DNA of 64,000 nucleotides from G965247265 sp965247265 (GCA_965247265.1 OZ252002.1:558001-622000), one strand, 5' to 3'. Shown: positions 8,332 to 18,613, counted from the first letter of the stretch. The notes: a model not told the origin generated them from the sequence alone. Program-made: numbers and translations.

Positions 8332-10161
8332 TCATTCCACAGTAACAGACTTTGCTAAGTTGCGCGGCTGATCTACGTCTGTGCCTTTTAGTATTGCAAC
8401 ATGATAGGCAAGAAGTTGTAAAGGGACGGTAAATATAATTGGGGCAACAGCGTTTTCTGGTGCATCTACGTCTAAAACAATTGTATCAGTCTCTGATATA
8501 AACCCTGAGCTGTGATCTGCAAATACATGTAGCACACCACCACGCGCTCGAACTTCTTCAAGATTTGATTTCAGTTTTTCAAGTAATTCATCATTAGGCG
8601 CCACAGCGATTACAGGTATTTTGTCATCTACTAATGCTATGGGCCCGTGTTTTAGCTCACCTGCAGGATATGCTTCGGCGTGTATGTAAGATATTTCTTT
8701 TAGCTTCAATGCGCCTTCCATGGCTACAGGATGATGAATTCCTCGACCTAAAAAAAGTGCGTGTTGTTTATCGCTATAATGTTTAGCTAATTTTTTTATC
8801 GGGACATCAAGTTGTAAAACTTTATTTATTCGTGTCGGTAAGTTCGTGAGCTGTTCGACCAATATTTTTTCCATGTCATCGTGCATGTTATGGCGACGGC
8901 CTGCAGAAATTACTAACATTAATAATGCGATGAGTTGCGTTGTAAAGGCTTTAGTCGAAGCAACACCAATCTCAGGCCCTGCGTGCGTCATAAGTACCAA
9001 GTCTGATTCACGCACTAGTGAACTTTCGGGAACGTTGCAAATAACAAGTGTTCCGGTGTACGGCTCATCTCTAGCTTGGTGCAGTGCAGCTAGTGTGTCG
9101 GCCGTTTCGCCAGACTGAGATATTGTTACAAATAAGGTCCCTGGCAAAACAACGTGCTTTCTATATCGAAATTCACTGGCTACATCTACAAAACACGGTA
9201 TGCCTGCTAATCCCTCAAACCAATACTTGGCTAAAAGACCAGCATGAAAGCTTGTGCCACACGCTATAATTTGTATCACTTTAGTTTGGTCTAGAATTTC
9301 CTTAGCGTGAGGACCAAGAATCTGTTCTGCTATCCGACCATTTATAATTCTTCCCTCAAGGGTGTCGGCTATAGCATGAGGCTGCTCAAAAATCTCTTTG
9401 AGCATAAAGTGTGGGTAGCCATCTTTTTCTGCTGCATCAGGAGATAGATTACTGGTTTTAATGGCGCGCTTTACTTCGCAACCAGAATGATCAAAAACCT
9501 TAATCGAGTCACGTGTTATTTTTGCAATATCACCATTTTCTATAAACATGAATTTTTGTGTTTCTTTTAATAAAGCTTGGACATCTGAGGCAATATAATT
9601 TTCATTATCCCCCACCCCAATCACTAGTGGGCTGCCGTGACGTGCAGCAATTAATGTTTTAGGGTCATTTTTGTCGATTACACCTAGTGCATATGCGCCT
9701 TTTAAGTCATCTAATGTTTTAGCTACAGATTCAAATAGACTACTTCCTGCATCTAAATAGAATACAATTTGGTGTGCTATTACTTCTGTATCTGTATCGG
9801 ATGTAAATTTAAATCCTTTTTCAGATTGTTTTATTTTTAACTCTTCAAAGTTTTCAATAATCCCATTATGAACAATCGCAACACGATTGTTGCAAATATG
9901 TGGATGTGCATTATTTTCTGCGGGAACGCCGTGAGTAGCCCAACGTGTATGAGCAATGCCGATTTCTCCCGACAACTTTGACTCATTAAGTGCATTATTT
10001 AATTCACTAACCTTGCCCGTTTTACGTATACGTTTGAGTGCTCCGTTTGTAAGCACAGCCATACCTGCCGAATCATACCCGCGATATTCAAGTCGTCGTA
10101 AGCCCTCAAGCAATACAGGTGATACGTCTCGATTAGCAATGGCGCCTACAATTCCACACAT
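8332..10161 (-). CDS. glmS: Glutamine-fructose-6-phosphate aminotransferase (isomerizing)
   Basis: 609 residues, full length. The N-terminal class II glutaminase begins MCGIVGAI with Cys2 as nucleophile, followed by HTRWATHG. Two SIS isomerase domains follow (CGTSFHAGLLAKYW, SQSGETADTLAAL), and the end is LAKSVTVE. It makes glucosamine-6-phosphate, the first step towards UDP-GlcNAc for peptidoglycan and LPS. It lies just downstream of glmU on the same strand, as in many gammaproteobacteria. Confidence 0.97.
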   Translation of the reverse strand: MCGIVGAIANRDVSPVLLEGLRRLEYRGYDSAGMAVLTNGALKRIRKTGKVSELNNALNESKLSGEIGIAHTRWATHGVPAENNAHPHICNNRVAIVHNGIIENFEELKIKQSEKGFKFTSDTDTEVIAHQIVFYLDAGSSLFESVAKTLDDLKGAYALGVIDKNDPKTLIAARHGSPLVIGVGDNENYIASDVQALLKETQKFMFIENGDIAKITRDSIKVFDHSGCEVKRAIKTSNLSPDAAEKDGYPHFMLKEIFEQPHAIADTLEGRIINGRIAEQILGPHAKEILDQTKVIQIIACGTSFHAGLLAKYWFEGLAGIPCFVDVASEFRYRKHVVLPGTLFVTISQSGETADTLAALHQARDEPYTGTLVICNVPESSLVRESDLVLMTHAGPEIGVASTKAFTTQLIALLMLVISAGRRHNMHDDMEKILVEQLTNLPTRINKVLQLDVPIKKLAKHYSDKQHALFLGRGIHHPVAMEGALKLKEISYIHAEAYPAGELKHGPIALVDDKIPVIAVAPNDELLEKLKSNLEEVRARGGVLHVFADHSSGFISETDTIVLDVDAPENAVAPIIFTVPLQLLAYHVAILKGTDVDQPRNLAKSVTVE

Positions 10162-10168
10162 GATAATT

Positions 10169-11530
10169 TTATTTTTTGTTCGGTCTTTGCCAATTATCTA
10201 TTGTTACTTGCTTGCTTCTTGAAATGGTAAGCTTTTCCTTGGGCGTATCTTTGGTAATTGTAGATCCAGCCCCTATCGTTGACCCATCGCCAATGGTAAC
10301 TGGTGCGACAAACTGCGTATCAGACCCAACAAATACGTTATCACCGATAATTGTTCGGTGTTTGTTGGCCCCATCATAGTTACAAGTAATGGTGCCTGCC
10401 CCAATATTTACATTCTGGCCTAAGTCACTATCACCAATATAACTCAAGTGGTTTACTTTGCTTCCATCATTTATGTTTGATTTTTTTATTTCAACAAAGT
10501 TTCCAACTTTTACGTTTTTAGACAACACAGCATCCGGACGTATACGTGCAAATGGGCCAATTTCACAATCGTTTCCTATAACTGCATTTTCAATGTGACA
10601 GTTGGGGTGAATGCACGTACCTGACTGAATAGATGAATTTATTATTACAGTATTAGCGCCAATTTTTACATTATCGTTAAGAGTGTTGGTTCCTACAAAA
10701 ACACTATTCACATCTATTTCTACATTTTTACCAGTAACAAGCTCGCCGCGCACATCTAATCTATTTGGATCCATTAATGTGGTACCTGCTAACATTAATT
10801 TCTCTGCTATACGTCGTTGATAAATTCGTTCGGCGTGTGCAAGTTGTAATTTATTATTAATTCCAAGTATTTCATTATTGTTGCCGCATACCACAGCTTC
10901 TACATTGCATTGATTTTTTACAGCTAGCTCAATGCAATGTGTTAAGTAAAACTCTTGTTGCACATTTTTGTTATCAATATTTGAAAGCCAGTTTTTTAAT
11001 AACTTAACTTTTGTTGCGAGAATTCCAGTGTTGATTTCACAAATTGCAATTGTTCGACTATCTGCATCTTTTTGTTCAACAATGCGTTGTACCTTGTTTT
11101 CTGAATCACGAACAATGCGTCCATACCCTGTTGGGTCCGAGAGACTTGCAGATAATAAAACAAGATCATATTTAGAAAGTTTTTCTATTAATTGCCGTAA
11201 AGTTTCTGGTATTAATAATGGTACATCGCCATATAATACGAGCACATTATGGTCATCTTGCAATTCAGGCACTGCTTGTTGTACAGCATGCCCTGTTCCT
11301 AGCTGCTCACTTTGAACACACCAATGAATTGAGTCATCTGCAATAGCCATCTTAACTTGTTGGCTACCGCGACCAATTACAACATGGATATTTTGTGGTG
11401 ATAAAAATTTAGCACATTCAATAACGTGTGCCAGCATGGGCTTGCCCGCTACGTGGTGCAAAACCTTAGGCAATTCGCTATGCATACGCTTACCTTGCCC
11501 GGCTGCAAGAATAATGATGTGTAGACCCAT
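10169..11530 (-). CDS. glmU: Bifunctional N-acetylglucosamine-1-phosphate uridylyltransferase / glucosamine-1-phosphate acetyltransferase
   Basis: About 453 residues. The N-terminal pyrophosphorylase half carries LAAGQGKRMHSELPKVLH. The C-terminal half is a left-handed beta helix of hexapeptide repeats with NIGAGTITCNYDG and FVGSDTQFVAP. It acetylates GlcN-1-P and then makes UDP-GlcNAc. The ATG at 11530 is preferred over an in-frame TTG at 11539, because family members begin close to the LAAGQG motif. Seven bases separate it from glmS, so the two form one transcription unit for cell-wall precursor supply. Confidence 0.95.
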   Translation of the reverse strand: MGLHIIILAAGQGKRMHSELPKVLHHVAGKPMLAHVIECAKFLSPQNIHVVIGRGSQQVKMAIADDSIHWCVQSEQLGTGHAVQQAVPELQDDHNVLVLYGDVPLLIPETLRQLIEKLSKYDLVLLSASLSDPTGYGRIVRDSENKVQRIVEQKDADSRTIAICEINTGILATKVKLLKNWLSNIDNKNVQQEFYLTHCIELAVKNQCNVEAVVCGNNNEILGINNKLQLAHAERIYQRRIAEKLMLAGTTLMDPNRLDVRGELVTGKNVEIDVNSVFVGTNTLNDNVKIGANTVIINSSIQSGTCIHPNCHIENAVIGNDCEIGPFARIRPDAVLSKNVKVGNFVEIKKSNINDGSKVNHLSYIGDSDLGQNVNIGAGTITCNYDGANKHRTIIGDNVFVGSDTQFVAPVTIGDGSTIGAGSTITKDTPKEKLTISRSKQVTIDNWQRPNKK

Positions 11531-11664
11531 TGGCGTCAAATTTCTAATAAAGAGGATGTAAAGATGCTAATTCATTGTATTGTGGAACAAGATCATGAAT
11601 CACCATAGCTCTTTATACTTTGAAATGGATCAAATGGATATTATGAATAGCGTCGACGGGAGGT

Positions 11665-11680
11665 GCTGGTTGAATCCAGC
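11665..11680 (-). terminator. Weak hairpin downstream of atpC
   Basis: GCTGG-TTGAAT-CCAGC forms a 5-bp stem between glmU and atpC, in the position expected for the end of the atp operon. No U-run follows on the minus strand, so it is a poor intrinsic terminator. The rest of the 11540-11694 gap shows nothing I recognise. Confidence 0.25.
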
Positions 11681-11694
11681 CGTAATCAGAGAAA

Positions 11695-12117
11695 TTATTT
11701 TCTGCTTTTGCGCATCCTTTCAATCATTCGCAGCTGCTCAGCCGCTCTGACTAACTCCGCTTGCGCTTTAGCCGCATCAAAATCCCCCTTCTGGTCTTTA
11801 AGTGCACCTTCCGCACGTTGTTTTGCTTCACGTGCTTTAGCTTCATCAAGATCTTCTGCTCGAATTGCAGTATCCGATAGTACCGTTACAACATGCGGCT
11901 GAACCTCTAAAATACCGCCTGACACATAGAGGTACTGGTCCTCTTTTCCCTCAATTTCAATTTTAATCTCCCCAGGCCTTAAACTCGTTACCAGTGGTGT
12001 ATGCCGTGGATAAATGCCGACATCACCCATCGCTGCTGGCGCAAACACTGCAGAAATTGTGCCTGAGAACAGCTCTTTTTCAGCGCTCACCACATCAAGA
12101 TGCATTGTCATTGCCAT
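11695..12117 (-). CDS. atpC: ATP synthase F1 epsilon subunit
   Basis: 140 residues. An N-terminal beta-sandwich (MHLDVVSAEKELFSG, GDVGIYPRHTPLVT) is followed by a C-terminal helical hairpin (EAKAREAKQRAEGALKD). The subunit belongs to the central stalk and can inhibit ATP hydrolysis. It is the last gene of the atp operon, 10 bases after atpD. Confidence 0.96.
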   Translation of the reverse strand: MAMTMHLDVVSAEKELFSGTISAVFAPAAMGDVGIYPRHTPLVTSLRPGEIKIEIEGKEDQYLYVSGGILEVQPHVVTVLSDTAIRAEDLDEAKAREAKQRAEGALKDQKGDFDAAKAQAELVRAAEQLRMIERMRKSRK

Positions 12118-12127
12118 ATAATACTAC

Positions 12128-13504
12128 CTACAGATCCTTAGCTTTTTGAACCACACCATCTATATTGCCCTGCATGTAGAACGCCTGTTCTGGAAGATCA
12201 TCATGCTCACCGTCCACAATAGCTCTAAAGCCTGAAACTGTATCTTGCAAAGAAACATTTTCGCCTGATGTTCCTGTAAACACCTCTGCAACCGAAAATG
12301 GTTGTGATAAGAAACGTTGAATCTTTCGTGCACGCACCACCACTAATTTGTCATCTTCGGATAATTCGTCCATGCCTAAAATTGCAATAATATCTTTAAG
12401 TTCTTTGTAGCGTTGTAATGTATTTTGTACATCGCGTGCCGTGTCGTAATGTTCTTGTCCTACAACTAACGGGTCAAGCTGGCGACTGGTTGAGTCCAAT
12501 GGATCAACAGCTGGATAAATCCCTAATTCTGCAACTTGACGTGACAGCACTACAGTTGCATCCAAGTGTGCGAACGTTGTAGCAGGCGATGGATCGGTTA
12601 AATCATCAGCAGGCACATACACGGCTTGGATAGATGTAATTGATCCTGTGCTTGTAGATGTTATTCGCTCTTGTAGCGCACCCATTTCTTCAGCTAGTGT
12701 AGGTTGATAACCTACCGCAGAAGGCATACGGCCAAGCAATGCGGATACTTCCGTTCCTGCCAAGGTATAACGATAAATATTGTCGATAAATAGCAACATG
12801 TCTCGGCCTTCATCGCGAAAATATTCCGCCATGGTTAAGCCGGTAAGTCCAACACGCAAGCGATTTCCAGGCGGTTCATTCATTTGCCCGTATACCATTG
12901 CAACTTTATCAAGCACTTTTGCATCTTTCATTTCATGATAGAAGTCGTTCCCTTCACGAGTACGTTCGCCTACACCAGCAAATACGGAAAGACCTGAGTG
13001 TTTAGTGGCAATGTTATTGATAAGCTCCATCATCGTTACAGTCTTGCCTACGCCTGCACCACCAAATAAACCAATCTTGCCGCCTTTAGCAAAGGGACAA
13101 AGAAGATCAATGACTTTAATACCGGTTTCAAGTAATTCATTGCCGCCAGCTTGTTCTTCAAATGTTGGGGGTGCGCGGTGAATTGGCATTTTTGATTCGG
13201 CACCTACCTCACCAGCATTATCAACGGGCTCCCCTAATACGTTCATAACGCGACCGAGCGTTTGCGGTCCAACCGGCACAGATATAGGTACTTTAGTGTT
13301 AGTAACACTTAGTCCGCGTTGCAATCCATCTGAAGCGCCCATTGCAATAGTGCGCACGATGCCATCGCCGAGTTCTTGTTGTACTTCTAATGTGAGGTTT
13401 TTCTCATCTACGATTAATGCATCGTAAACTTTGGGCACATCTTCGCGTGCAAACTCCACGTCTACAACTGCGCCGATGATTCCAACTATTTGACCCGCAC
13501 TCAT
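12128..13504 (-). CDS. atpD: ATP synthase F1 beta subunit
   Basis: 458 residues. This is the catalytic subunit, with the P-loop GGAGVGKTV, the catalytic-glutamate region GERTREGNDFYHEM, and the signature PSAVGYQPTLAEEMG. Full length and intact. It forms the alpha3-beta3 ring that makes ATP. It lies between atpG and atpC in the standard order. Confidence 0.98.
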   Translation of the reverse strand: MSAGQIVGIIGAVVDVEFAREDVPKVYDALIVDEKNLTLEVQQELGDGIVRTIAMGASDGLQRGLSVTNTKVPISVPVGPQTLGRVMNVLGEPVDNAGEVGAESKMPIHRAPPTFEEQAGGNELLETGIKVIDLLCPFAKGGKIGLFGGAGVGKTVTMMELINNIATKHSGLSVFAGVGERTREGNDFYHEMKDAKVLDKVAMVYGQMNEPPGNRLRVGLTGLTMAEYFRDEGRDMLLFIDNIYRYTLAGTEVSALLGRMPSAVGYQPTLAEEMGALQERITSTSTGSITSIQAVYVPADDLTDPSPATTFAHLDATVVLSRQVAELGIYPAVDPLDSTSRQLDPLVVGQEHYDTARDVQNTLQRYKELKDIIAILGMDELSEDDKLVVVRARKIQRFLSQPFSVAEVFTGTSGENVSLQDTVSGFRAIVDGEHDDLPEQAFYMQGNIDGVVQKAKDL

Positions 13505-13538
13505 GTTGTTACCTCTTTATAAAATATTATATTAACCA

Positions 13539-14402
13539 TTAAACCGCAGCGGCACCGCCAACGATTTCAGAAATTTCTTGTGTGATAGCAGCTTGCCGTG
13601 CTTTGTTATATGCAAGCTGTAGTTCAGATATCATCTCACCAGCATTGTCAGATGCACTTTTCATTGCAATCATTCTTGCCGACATTTCACATGCTACATT
13701 TTCAACAACGCTTTGATAAACGATTGACTCAACATAACGTGTTAGCAATCCATCCAGCACCGTTTTAGCATCAGGCTCATAAATGTAGTCCCAGTGGTGT
13801 TTGAGCTCTTCATCTTCTTTTGGCAGCAAAGGTAATAATGTTGAAACTTTGGGCGTCTGCGTCATGGTGTTAATGAACTCGTTTTCAACAAGATATAAAC
13901 GATCGATCTTGCGATCAATGTAGTTATCTAACATAGCTTTTACAGTGCCTATGAGCTCACTAATTCGAATTGTGTCACCTAAATGTGTAATTTGTGAAAC
14001 AACGTTTACTGAAAATCTTTTAAAAAATTGTGTGCCTTTCGCACCAATTAAACATAAGTCAACGTCGGCGTTTTTATCTTGCCATTCTTGCATAGCTTTT
14101 AAAGCGGTTTTAAATATATTTATATTTAGTCCGCCACATAAGCCTCTATCTGTTGAGACAATAATAAATCCAACACGTTTAACGTCCTGGTGCTTGATTA
14201 AAAACGGATGTTTGTATTCTGTATGTGCGTTAGCGAGGTGGCCGATTACGTTTAACATTTTTTGTGAATATGGCCGAGTTGCAGACATACGGTCTTGTGC
14301 TTTGCGCATTTTGCTTGCCGCAACCATTTCCATTGCCTTCGTGATTTTTTGAGTATTCTTAATACTCGCAATCTGTGTGCGTATTTCTTTTTCGCCAGCC
14401 AT
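13539..14402 (-). CDS. atpG: ATP synthase F1 gamma subunit
   Basis: 287 residues. The N-terminal helix begins MAGEKEIRTQIASIKNTQKI and the C-terminal helix includes ARQAAITQEISEIVGGAAA. These form the coiled coil that rotates inside the alpha-beta ring. The motif TDRGLCGGLN is in the expected place. Standard operon position between atpA and atpD. Confidence 0.97.
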   Translation of the reverse strand: MAGEKEIRTQIASIKNTQKITKAMEMVAASKMRKAQDRMSATRPYSQKMLNVIGHLANAHTEYKHPFLIKHQDVKRVGFIIVSTDRGLCGGLNINIFKTALKAMQEWQDKNADVDLCLIGAKGTQFFKRFSVNVVSQITHLGDTIRISELIGTVKAMLDNYIDRKIDRLYLVENEFINTMTQTPKVSTLLPLLPKEDEELKHHWDYIYEPDAKTVLDGLLTRYVESIVYQSVVENVACEMSARMIAMKSASDNAGEMISELQLAYNKARQAAITQEISEIVGGAAAV

Positions 14403-14415
14403 AATTACTTAGGTC

Positions 14416-15957
14416 TTACCATGACCCTTTTGCCTTAAAATCTTCTACCGCGCTTCGTAAATCAGCTTCAATCGCATCGTCATAGTCACCTGTATCATTA
14501 ATCTTATCCAAAAGACTGCTGTATTGTGAACGCATAAAATCATGCAATGCATGCTCAAACGGTACGATTTTATTTACCTCAACATCATCTGCATATCCCC
14601 GGTCTATCGTAAATAAAGACGCTGCCATTTCCGCGACGGTTAATGGTGAATATTGAGGTTGCTTCATTAATTCCATTACGCGTTCGCCGCGGTCTAGTTG
14701 CTTGCGTGTTTGCTCATCTAGATCTGAAGCAAATTGTGAAAATGCTGCTAATTCACGGTACTGGGCTAAAGCCAGTCGCACACCGCCGCCAAGTTTTTTA
14801 ATTATTTTTGTTTGTGCGGCCCCGCCCACTCTAGAAACTGATAAGCCTGCATTTATTGCGGGGCGAAAACCCGAATTGAACAAATCACTTTCTAAAAAGA
14901 TTTGTCCATCAGTAATTGAAATTACATTAGTTGGCACAAATGCTGAGACATCACCAGCTTGTGTTTCAATAATGGGAAGCGCGGTAAGCGAACCTGTTTT
15001 TCCTTTCACTTCACCATTAGTAAATTCTTCAATATAGGCTTCGTTAACGCGTGAAGCGCGTTCTAACAATCGTGAGTGCAAATAAAATACATCGCCTGGA
15101 TAGGCTTCACGGCCTGGGGGGCGTCTAAGTAATAACGACACTTGTCGATATGCCCAGGCTTGTTTAGTTAAGTCATCATAAATAATGAGAGCATCTTCGC
15201 CTCGATCGCGAAAGTATTCGCCCATTGAACAACCTGAATACGGGGCAATATATTGCATGGCAGCAGACTCCGCTGCACTCGCTACAACGATAATGGTATG
15301 CGCCATTGCGTCATGCTCTTCCAGTTTACGTACCACATTCGCTACGGATGAATTCTTTTGACCAATTGCAACGTATATACATTTAACGCCGGTGCCTTTT
15401 TGATTGATTATTGTATCAATGGCTAATGCGGTTTTACCTGTTTGGCGATCTCCAATAATAAGTTCTCTTTGCCCACGGCCAATTGGAACCATCGAGTCGA
15501 TTGACTTAAGACCCGTTTGCACCGGCTGACTTACTGATTGTCTTTCGATCACGCCGGGTGCAATTTTTTCAATTGGGGAGCTTAAACTGCAGTTTGCAGG
15601 CCCTTTACCATCAACGCCATTGCCAAGAGAATCGACCACGCGCCCTAAAAGCTCGGGCCCTACGGGCACCTCAAGAATTCTTCCTGTACACGTAACTTTA
15701 TCGCCCTCAATAATGTGCTTGTAATCACCCAGCAGCACCGCACCGACAGAATCACGCTCTAAATTTAATGCCATGCCAAAGGTATTTTGAGGAAACTCGA
15801 GCATTTCCCCTGCCATTACATCTGCAAGACCGTGCACACGAATGATGCCATCCGTTACACCTACCACCGTGCCCTCAGTTCTTGCTTCAGCCATTACATC
15901 AAAATTTTCAATGCGTTTTTTTATTAATTCGCTAATTTCAGTTGGATTAAGTTGCAT
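14416..15957 (-). CDS. atpA: ATP synthase F1 alpha subunit
   Basis: 513 residues. The start MQLNPTEISELIKKRIENF is typical. The non-catalytic nucleotide-binding P-loop is GDRQTGKTA, and RPAINAGLSVSRVGGAAQ is the conserved C-terminal signature. Full length. It alternates with beta in the F1 ring. Confidence 0.98.
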   Translation of the reverse strand: MQLNPTEISELIKKRIENFDVMAEARTEGTVVGVTDGIIRVHGLADVMAGEMLEFPQNTFGMALNLERDSVGAVLLGDYKHIIEGDKVTCTGRILEVPVGPELLGRVVDSLGNGVDGKGPANCSLSSPIEKIAPGVIERQSVSQPVQTGLKSIDSMVPIGRGQRELIIGDRQTGKTALAIDTIINQKGTGVKCIYVAIGQKNSSVANVVRKLEEHDAMAHTIIVVASAAESAAMQYIAPYSGCSMGEYFRDRGEDALIIYDDLTKQAWAYRQVSLLLRRPPGREAYPGDVFYLHSRLLERASRVNEAYIEEFTNGEVKGKTGSLTALPIIETQAGDVSAFVPTNVISITDGQIFLESDLFNSGFRPAINAGLSVSRVGGAAQTKIIKKLGGGVRLALAQYRELAAFSQFASDLDEQTRKQLDRGERVMELMKQPQYSPLTVAEMAASLFTIDRGYADDVEVNKIVPFEHALHDFMRSQYSSLLDKINDTGDYDDAIEADLRSAVEDFKAKGSW

Positions 15958-15990
15958 TTTCGATTCCTCTTATTTGCCCATAGCCAAGTA

Positions 15991-16527
15991 CTAGTTAGTA
16001 AGGGCTGTAGAAAGCTTGTCGAGCCGTCCACGAACGGATCCATCAATTACTAAATCTCCAGCACGAATAATTGCGCCGCCAATAAGCGACTCATCTATTC
16101 GTGATGTAAGGCGTACATCTTTCCGTAAGCGCCGCTTTAATGAAGCAGCAATATTTTTCATTTGGGAGTCATTTATTTCACTAGCAGATATCACTTCAGC
16201 TTCAACGGTGCCTTCAGACTCTGCCCGATAGTGTTGAAAGAGTGCCGCGATCTCAGGTAGTAGAGTAATACGATCATTTTCAGCCAATAAATTAATAAAG
16301 TTCTTACCGCCCTCATTCACGTGTTCATTACATACTGAAATAAAAACATCTGCTGTTTGTTGTTGTGATAGCTTTGGATTGTCTAAAACAGCTCGCATTG
16401 TAGAATCATGCGCAACCATAGCCATGAAATTTAACATTTCAGTCCATTTTTCTTTTTCATTATTCGCGGTTGCCACATCAAAGGCTGCGCGCGCATAAGG
16501 TCTTGCTGCTGTAATAAACTCTGACAT
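15991..16527 (-). CDS. atpH: ATP synthase F1 delta subunit
   Basis: 178 residues. The N-terminal helical domain (ARPYARAAFDVATANN) binds the top of the F1 alpha subunits. The C-terminal part (DESLIGGAIIRAGDLVIDGSV) contacts the b-subunit stalk. Operon position between atpF and atpA is standard. Confidence 0.96.
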   Translation of the reverse strand: MSEFITAARPYARAAFDVATANNEKEKWTEMLNFMAMVAHDSTMRAVLDNPKLSQQQTADVFISVCNEHVNEGGKNFINLLAENDRITLLPEIAALFQHYRAESEGTVEAEVISASEINDSQMKNIAASLKRRLRKDVRLTSRIDESLIGGAIIRAGDLVIDGSVRGRLDKLSTALTN

Positions 16528-16535
16528 TTAATTAA

Positions 16536-17006
16536 TTAAAGTTGTGCGGCCAAGTCATCCATAATGTTTTGATGTGACTGTGCATCTATTTCTTTTTTCA
16601 AAATACGTTCCGCGCCTGCAACTGCAAGCACTGATACTTGTGCGCGAAGTTGTTCTTTTGCGCGATTTACCTCTTTTACCACATCCGCTTGCGCGGCTTC
16701 TTTAATGCGCGTGCCCTCTTCAACTGCGGTTGATTTAGCATCCTCTACTATTTCATTTGCGCGTTTTTGTGCCTGTCCTAAAATATCAGAGGCCTGTTGC
16801 TTTGCTTCATTCAATTTTTTTTCTGCATATTGCTCAGCCAATTCTTGCTGTTTAAATCCGCGTTCGGCTTCAGCCAACCCATCGGCAATTTTCTTTTTGC
16901 GCTCCTCTAAAGCAGCCATGATTGGTGGCCACACAAATCTCATGCAAAACCAAACAAATACAATAAAGGAGATTAATTGACCAACTAGTGTTAAACCAAT
17001 GTTCAT
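16536..17006 (-). CDS. atpF: ATP synthase Fo b subunit
   Basis: 156 residues. One N-terminal membrane helix (about 5-25, LVGQLISFIVFVWFCMRFVW) is followed by a long charged coiled coil (ALEERKKKIADGLAEAERG) that forms the peripheral stalk as a homodimer. There is one b gene only, with no b' copy, as in most non-photosynthetic proteobacteria. Confidence 0.96.
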   Translation of the reverse strand: MNIGLTLVGQLISFIVFVWFCMRFVWPPIMAALEERKKKIADGLAEAERGFKQQELAEQYAEKKLNEAKQQASDILGQAQKRANEIVEDAKSTAVEEGTRIKEAAQADVVKEVNRAKEQLRAQVSVLAVAGAERILKKEIDAQSHQNIMDDLAAQL

Positions 17007-17059
17007 ATTCGAAACCTAATATTTATTACAGTGTTATATGCGCTGCTTTGTCGTACGTA

Positions 17060-17293
17060 TCAAACAGCAAAGATGACATATAGGCCGATGGCTATAGATA
17101 TTACAGGAAGCGCATCCACTAGACCCATTACAATAAAAAACTGGGTTCTTAACATAGGGATGAGTTCAGGTTGGCGTGCAGCGCCCTCAAGAAAACGGCC
17201 GCCAAGTACGCCGATGCCAACCGCCGCGCCCGCCGCGCCGATACCTAGCATAAGTGCGCCGGCAACAAATAGTATTGCTTGTGATAATTCCAT
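17060..17293 (-). CDS. atpE: ATP synthase Fo c subunit
   Basis: A 77-residue hairpin of two membrane helices. Helix 1 is glycine-rich (GIGAAGAAVGIGVLGG), the loop is RQPE, and helix 2 carries the ion-carrying aspartate in GLVDALP. The residues around that aspartate look like the proton type, not the sodium type with extra polar ligands. It forms the rotor ring. Confidence 0.97.
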   Translation of the reverse strand: MELSQAILFVAGALMLGIGAAGAAVGIGVLGGRFLEGAARQPELIPMLRTQFFIVMGLVDALPVISIAIGLYVIFAV

Positions 17294-17338
17294 CTTATTC
17301 TCCTGTTACAAAATGCATGAAATAAATTTAGTTGTTAC

Positions 17339-18205
17339 CTAATGATGTTGGTACGCCATATCGAGATATACGATTGTTAACACCATAAAAATAAATGCCT
17401 GCAATAAAATGATCAGAATATGAAAGATTGCCCAGCCTAACTGCATTAATCCTCCCATTGTGCCCCATATAATGCCGTTACTATAAAGGAGCGCGATCAA
17501 AATAAAGATCATTTCACCTGCATACAAATTTCCAAATAATCGCAGCGCCAATGAAATGGGCTTAGAAATTAATGAGATTCCCTCAAGTAGCAAATTTGCA
17601 GGCATGCCCCATTTGCCAAAAGGCTGAAATGCAAGCTCGCCAAGAAATCCGCCAAGGCCTTTAATCTTGACACTGTAGTACAACATTAATACAAATACGC
17701 CTATTGCTAATCCGAGGGTGACATTAAGATCTGTTGTTGGCACAACTTTAAAATAAACGTGGTGAGGATCAGCACCAAATAATTTTTCGCCTGTTATTTG
17801 TGCAATCATTGGTATCAAGTCCACCGGGACCAGATCCATTAAATTCATAAGAAACACCCAAACGAAAATTGTTAGTGCAAGCGGTGCTACTAGGTCATTT
17901 TTCCCACTGAATGAACTGCGCACATTTTCATTTACAAAATCAACCACCCACTCCACAAAGTTTTGCAGCCCGCCAGGCGCGTCCGCTGTCATGGATTTTG
18001 CGGCTTTGTGAAAAATATATAAAAAGAGTGCGCCTAAAAATACTGACCAAAGCATGCTATCAACATGAATAGACCAAAAACCCATTTCTGCAGCTTCCTC
18101 AACGCTATGTGCAAACCCCCATTGTCCATCAAGGTGCTTACCATAGGTCCAGTTGGTTAAATGGTGCTGAATATATTGAGATGGAGTTATTGAGTCGCTG
18201 GCCAT
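17339..18205 (-). CDS. atpB: ATP synthase Fo a subunit
   Basis: 288 residues with several membrane helices. The essential arginine lies in SLALRLFGNLYAGEM, and the last helices (FIFMVLTIVYLDMAY) complete the proton half-channels. The long hydrophilic N-terminus (YIQHHLTNWTYGK) is usual in gammaproteobacteria. Confidence 0.97.
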   Translation of the reverse strand: MASDSITPSQYIQHHLTNWTYGKHLDGQWGFAHSVEEAAEMGFWSIHVDSMLWSVFLGALFLYIFHKAAKSMTADAPGGLQNFVEWVVDFVNENVRSSFSGKNDLVAPLALTIFVWVFLMNLMDLVPVDLIPMIAQITGEKLFGADPHHVYFKVVPTTDLNVTLGLAIGVFVLMLYYSVKIKGLGGFLGELAFQPFGKWGMPANLLLEGISLISKPISLALRLFGNLYAGEMIFILIALLYSNGIIWGTMGGLMQLGWAIFHILIILLQAFIFMVLTIVYLDMAYQHH

Positions 18206-18208
18206 AAT

Positions 18209-18613
18209 TTAAATTTTCGACTTTAGTGTTCGCTCATCGTGCTTGTCTGTAAACAAAGGTGCTATCCACATGCATGATTGTGCAATGAAATATGTAATTA
18301 ACAGCGTTAAAGGGTGAAGATCCTTATAATTTATAAATATTACCGCAAATAAAATGATTGCCAATGATAGCTTTATAAGCTCCGCTATATATATAGACCA
18401 TATTATACTTTGCGGGTCAGCACTTCGACGCTTTGTAAACATTTGCCGTGCAAAATAATAATTTGGTAGCACACACACTAATCCGCCTAAAAATGCTGAC
18501 AGTGCGAGTTCGCGTTTTACAGCAAATAGTACAACTGCGGCACAAAAGGTAACAAACCACTGCGCTAAAAGTATGCGGTTTACCAAAGATGGTGTTGTTA
18601 ATTTACGAACCAA
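18209..18613 (-). CDS. atpI: ATP synthase accessory protein I
   Basis: 134 residues with four predicted membrane helices (AQWFVTFCAAVVLF, LSAFLGGLVCVLPNYYFA and two more). AtpI helps c-ring assembly and is not essential in species tested. It is the first gene of the atp operon, 3 bases before atpB. The promoter lies about 110 bases upstream. Confidence 0.88.
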   Translation of the reverse strand: MVRKLTTPSLVNRILLAQWFVTFCAAVVLFAVKRELALSAFLGGLVCVLPNYYFARQMFTKRRSADPQSIIWSIYIAELIKLSLAIILFAVIFINYKDLHPLTLLITYFIAQSCMWIAPLFTDKHDERTLKSKI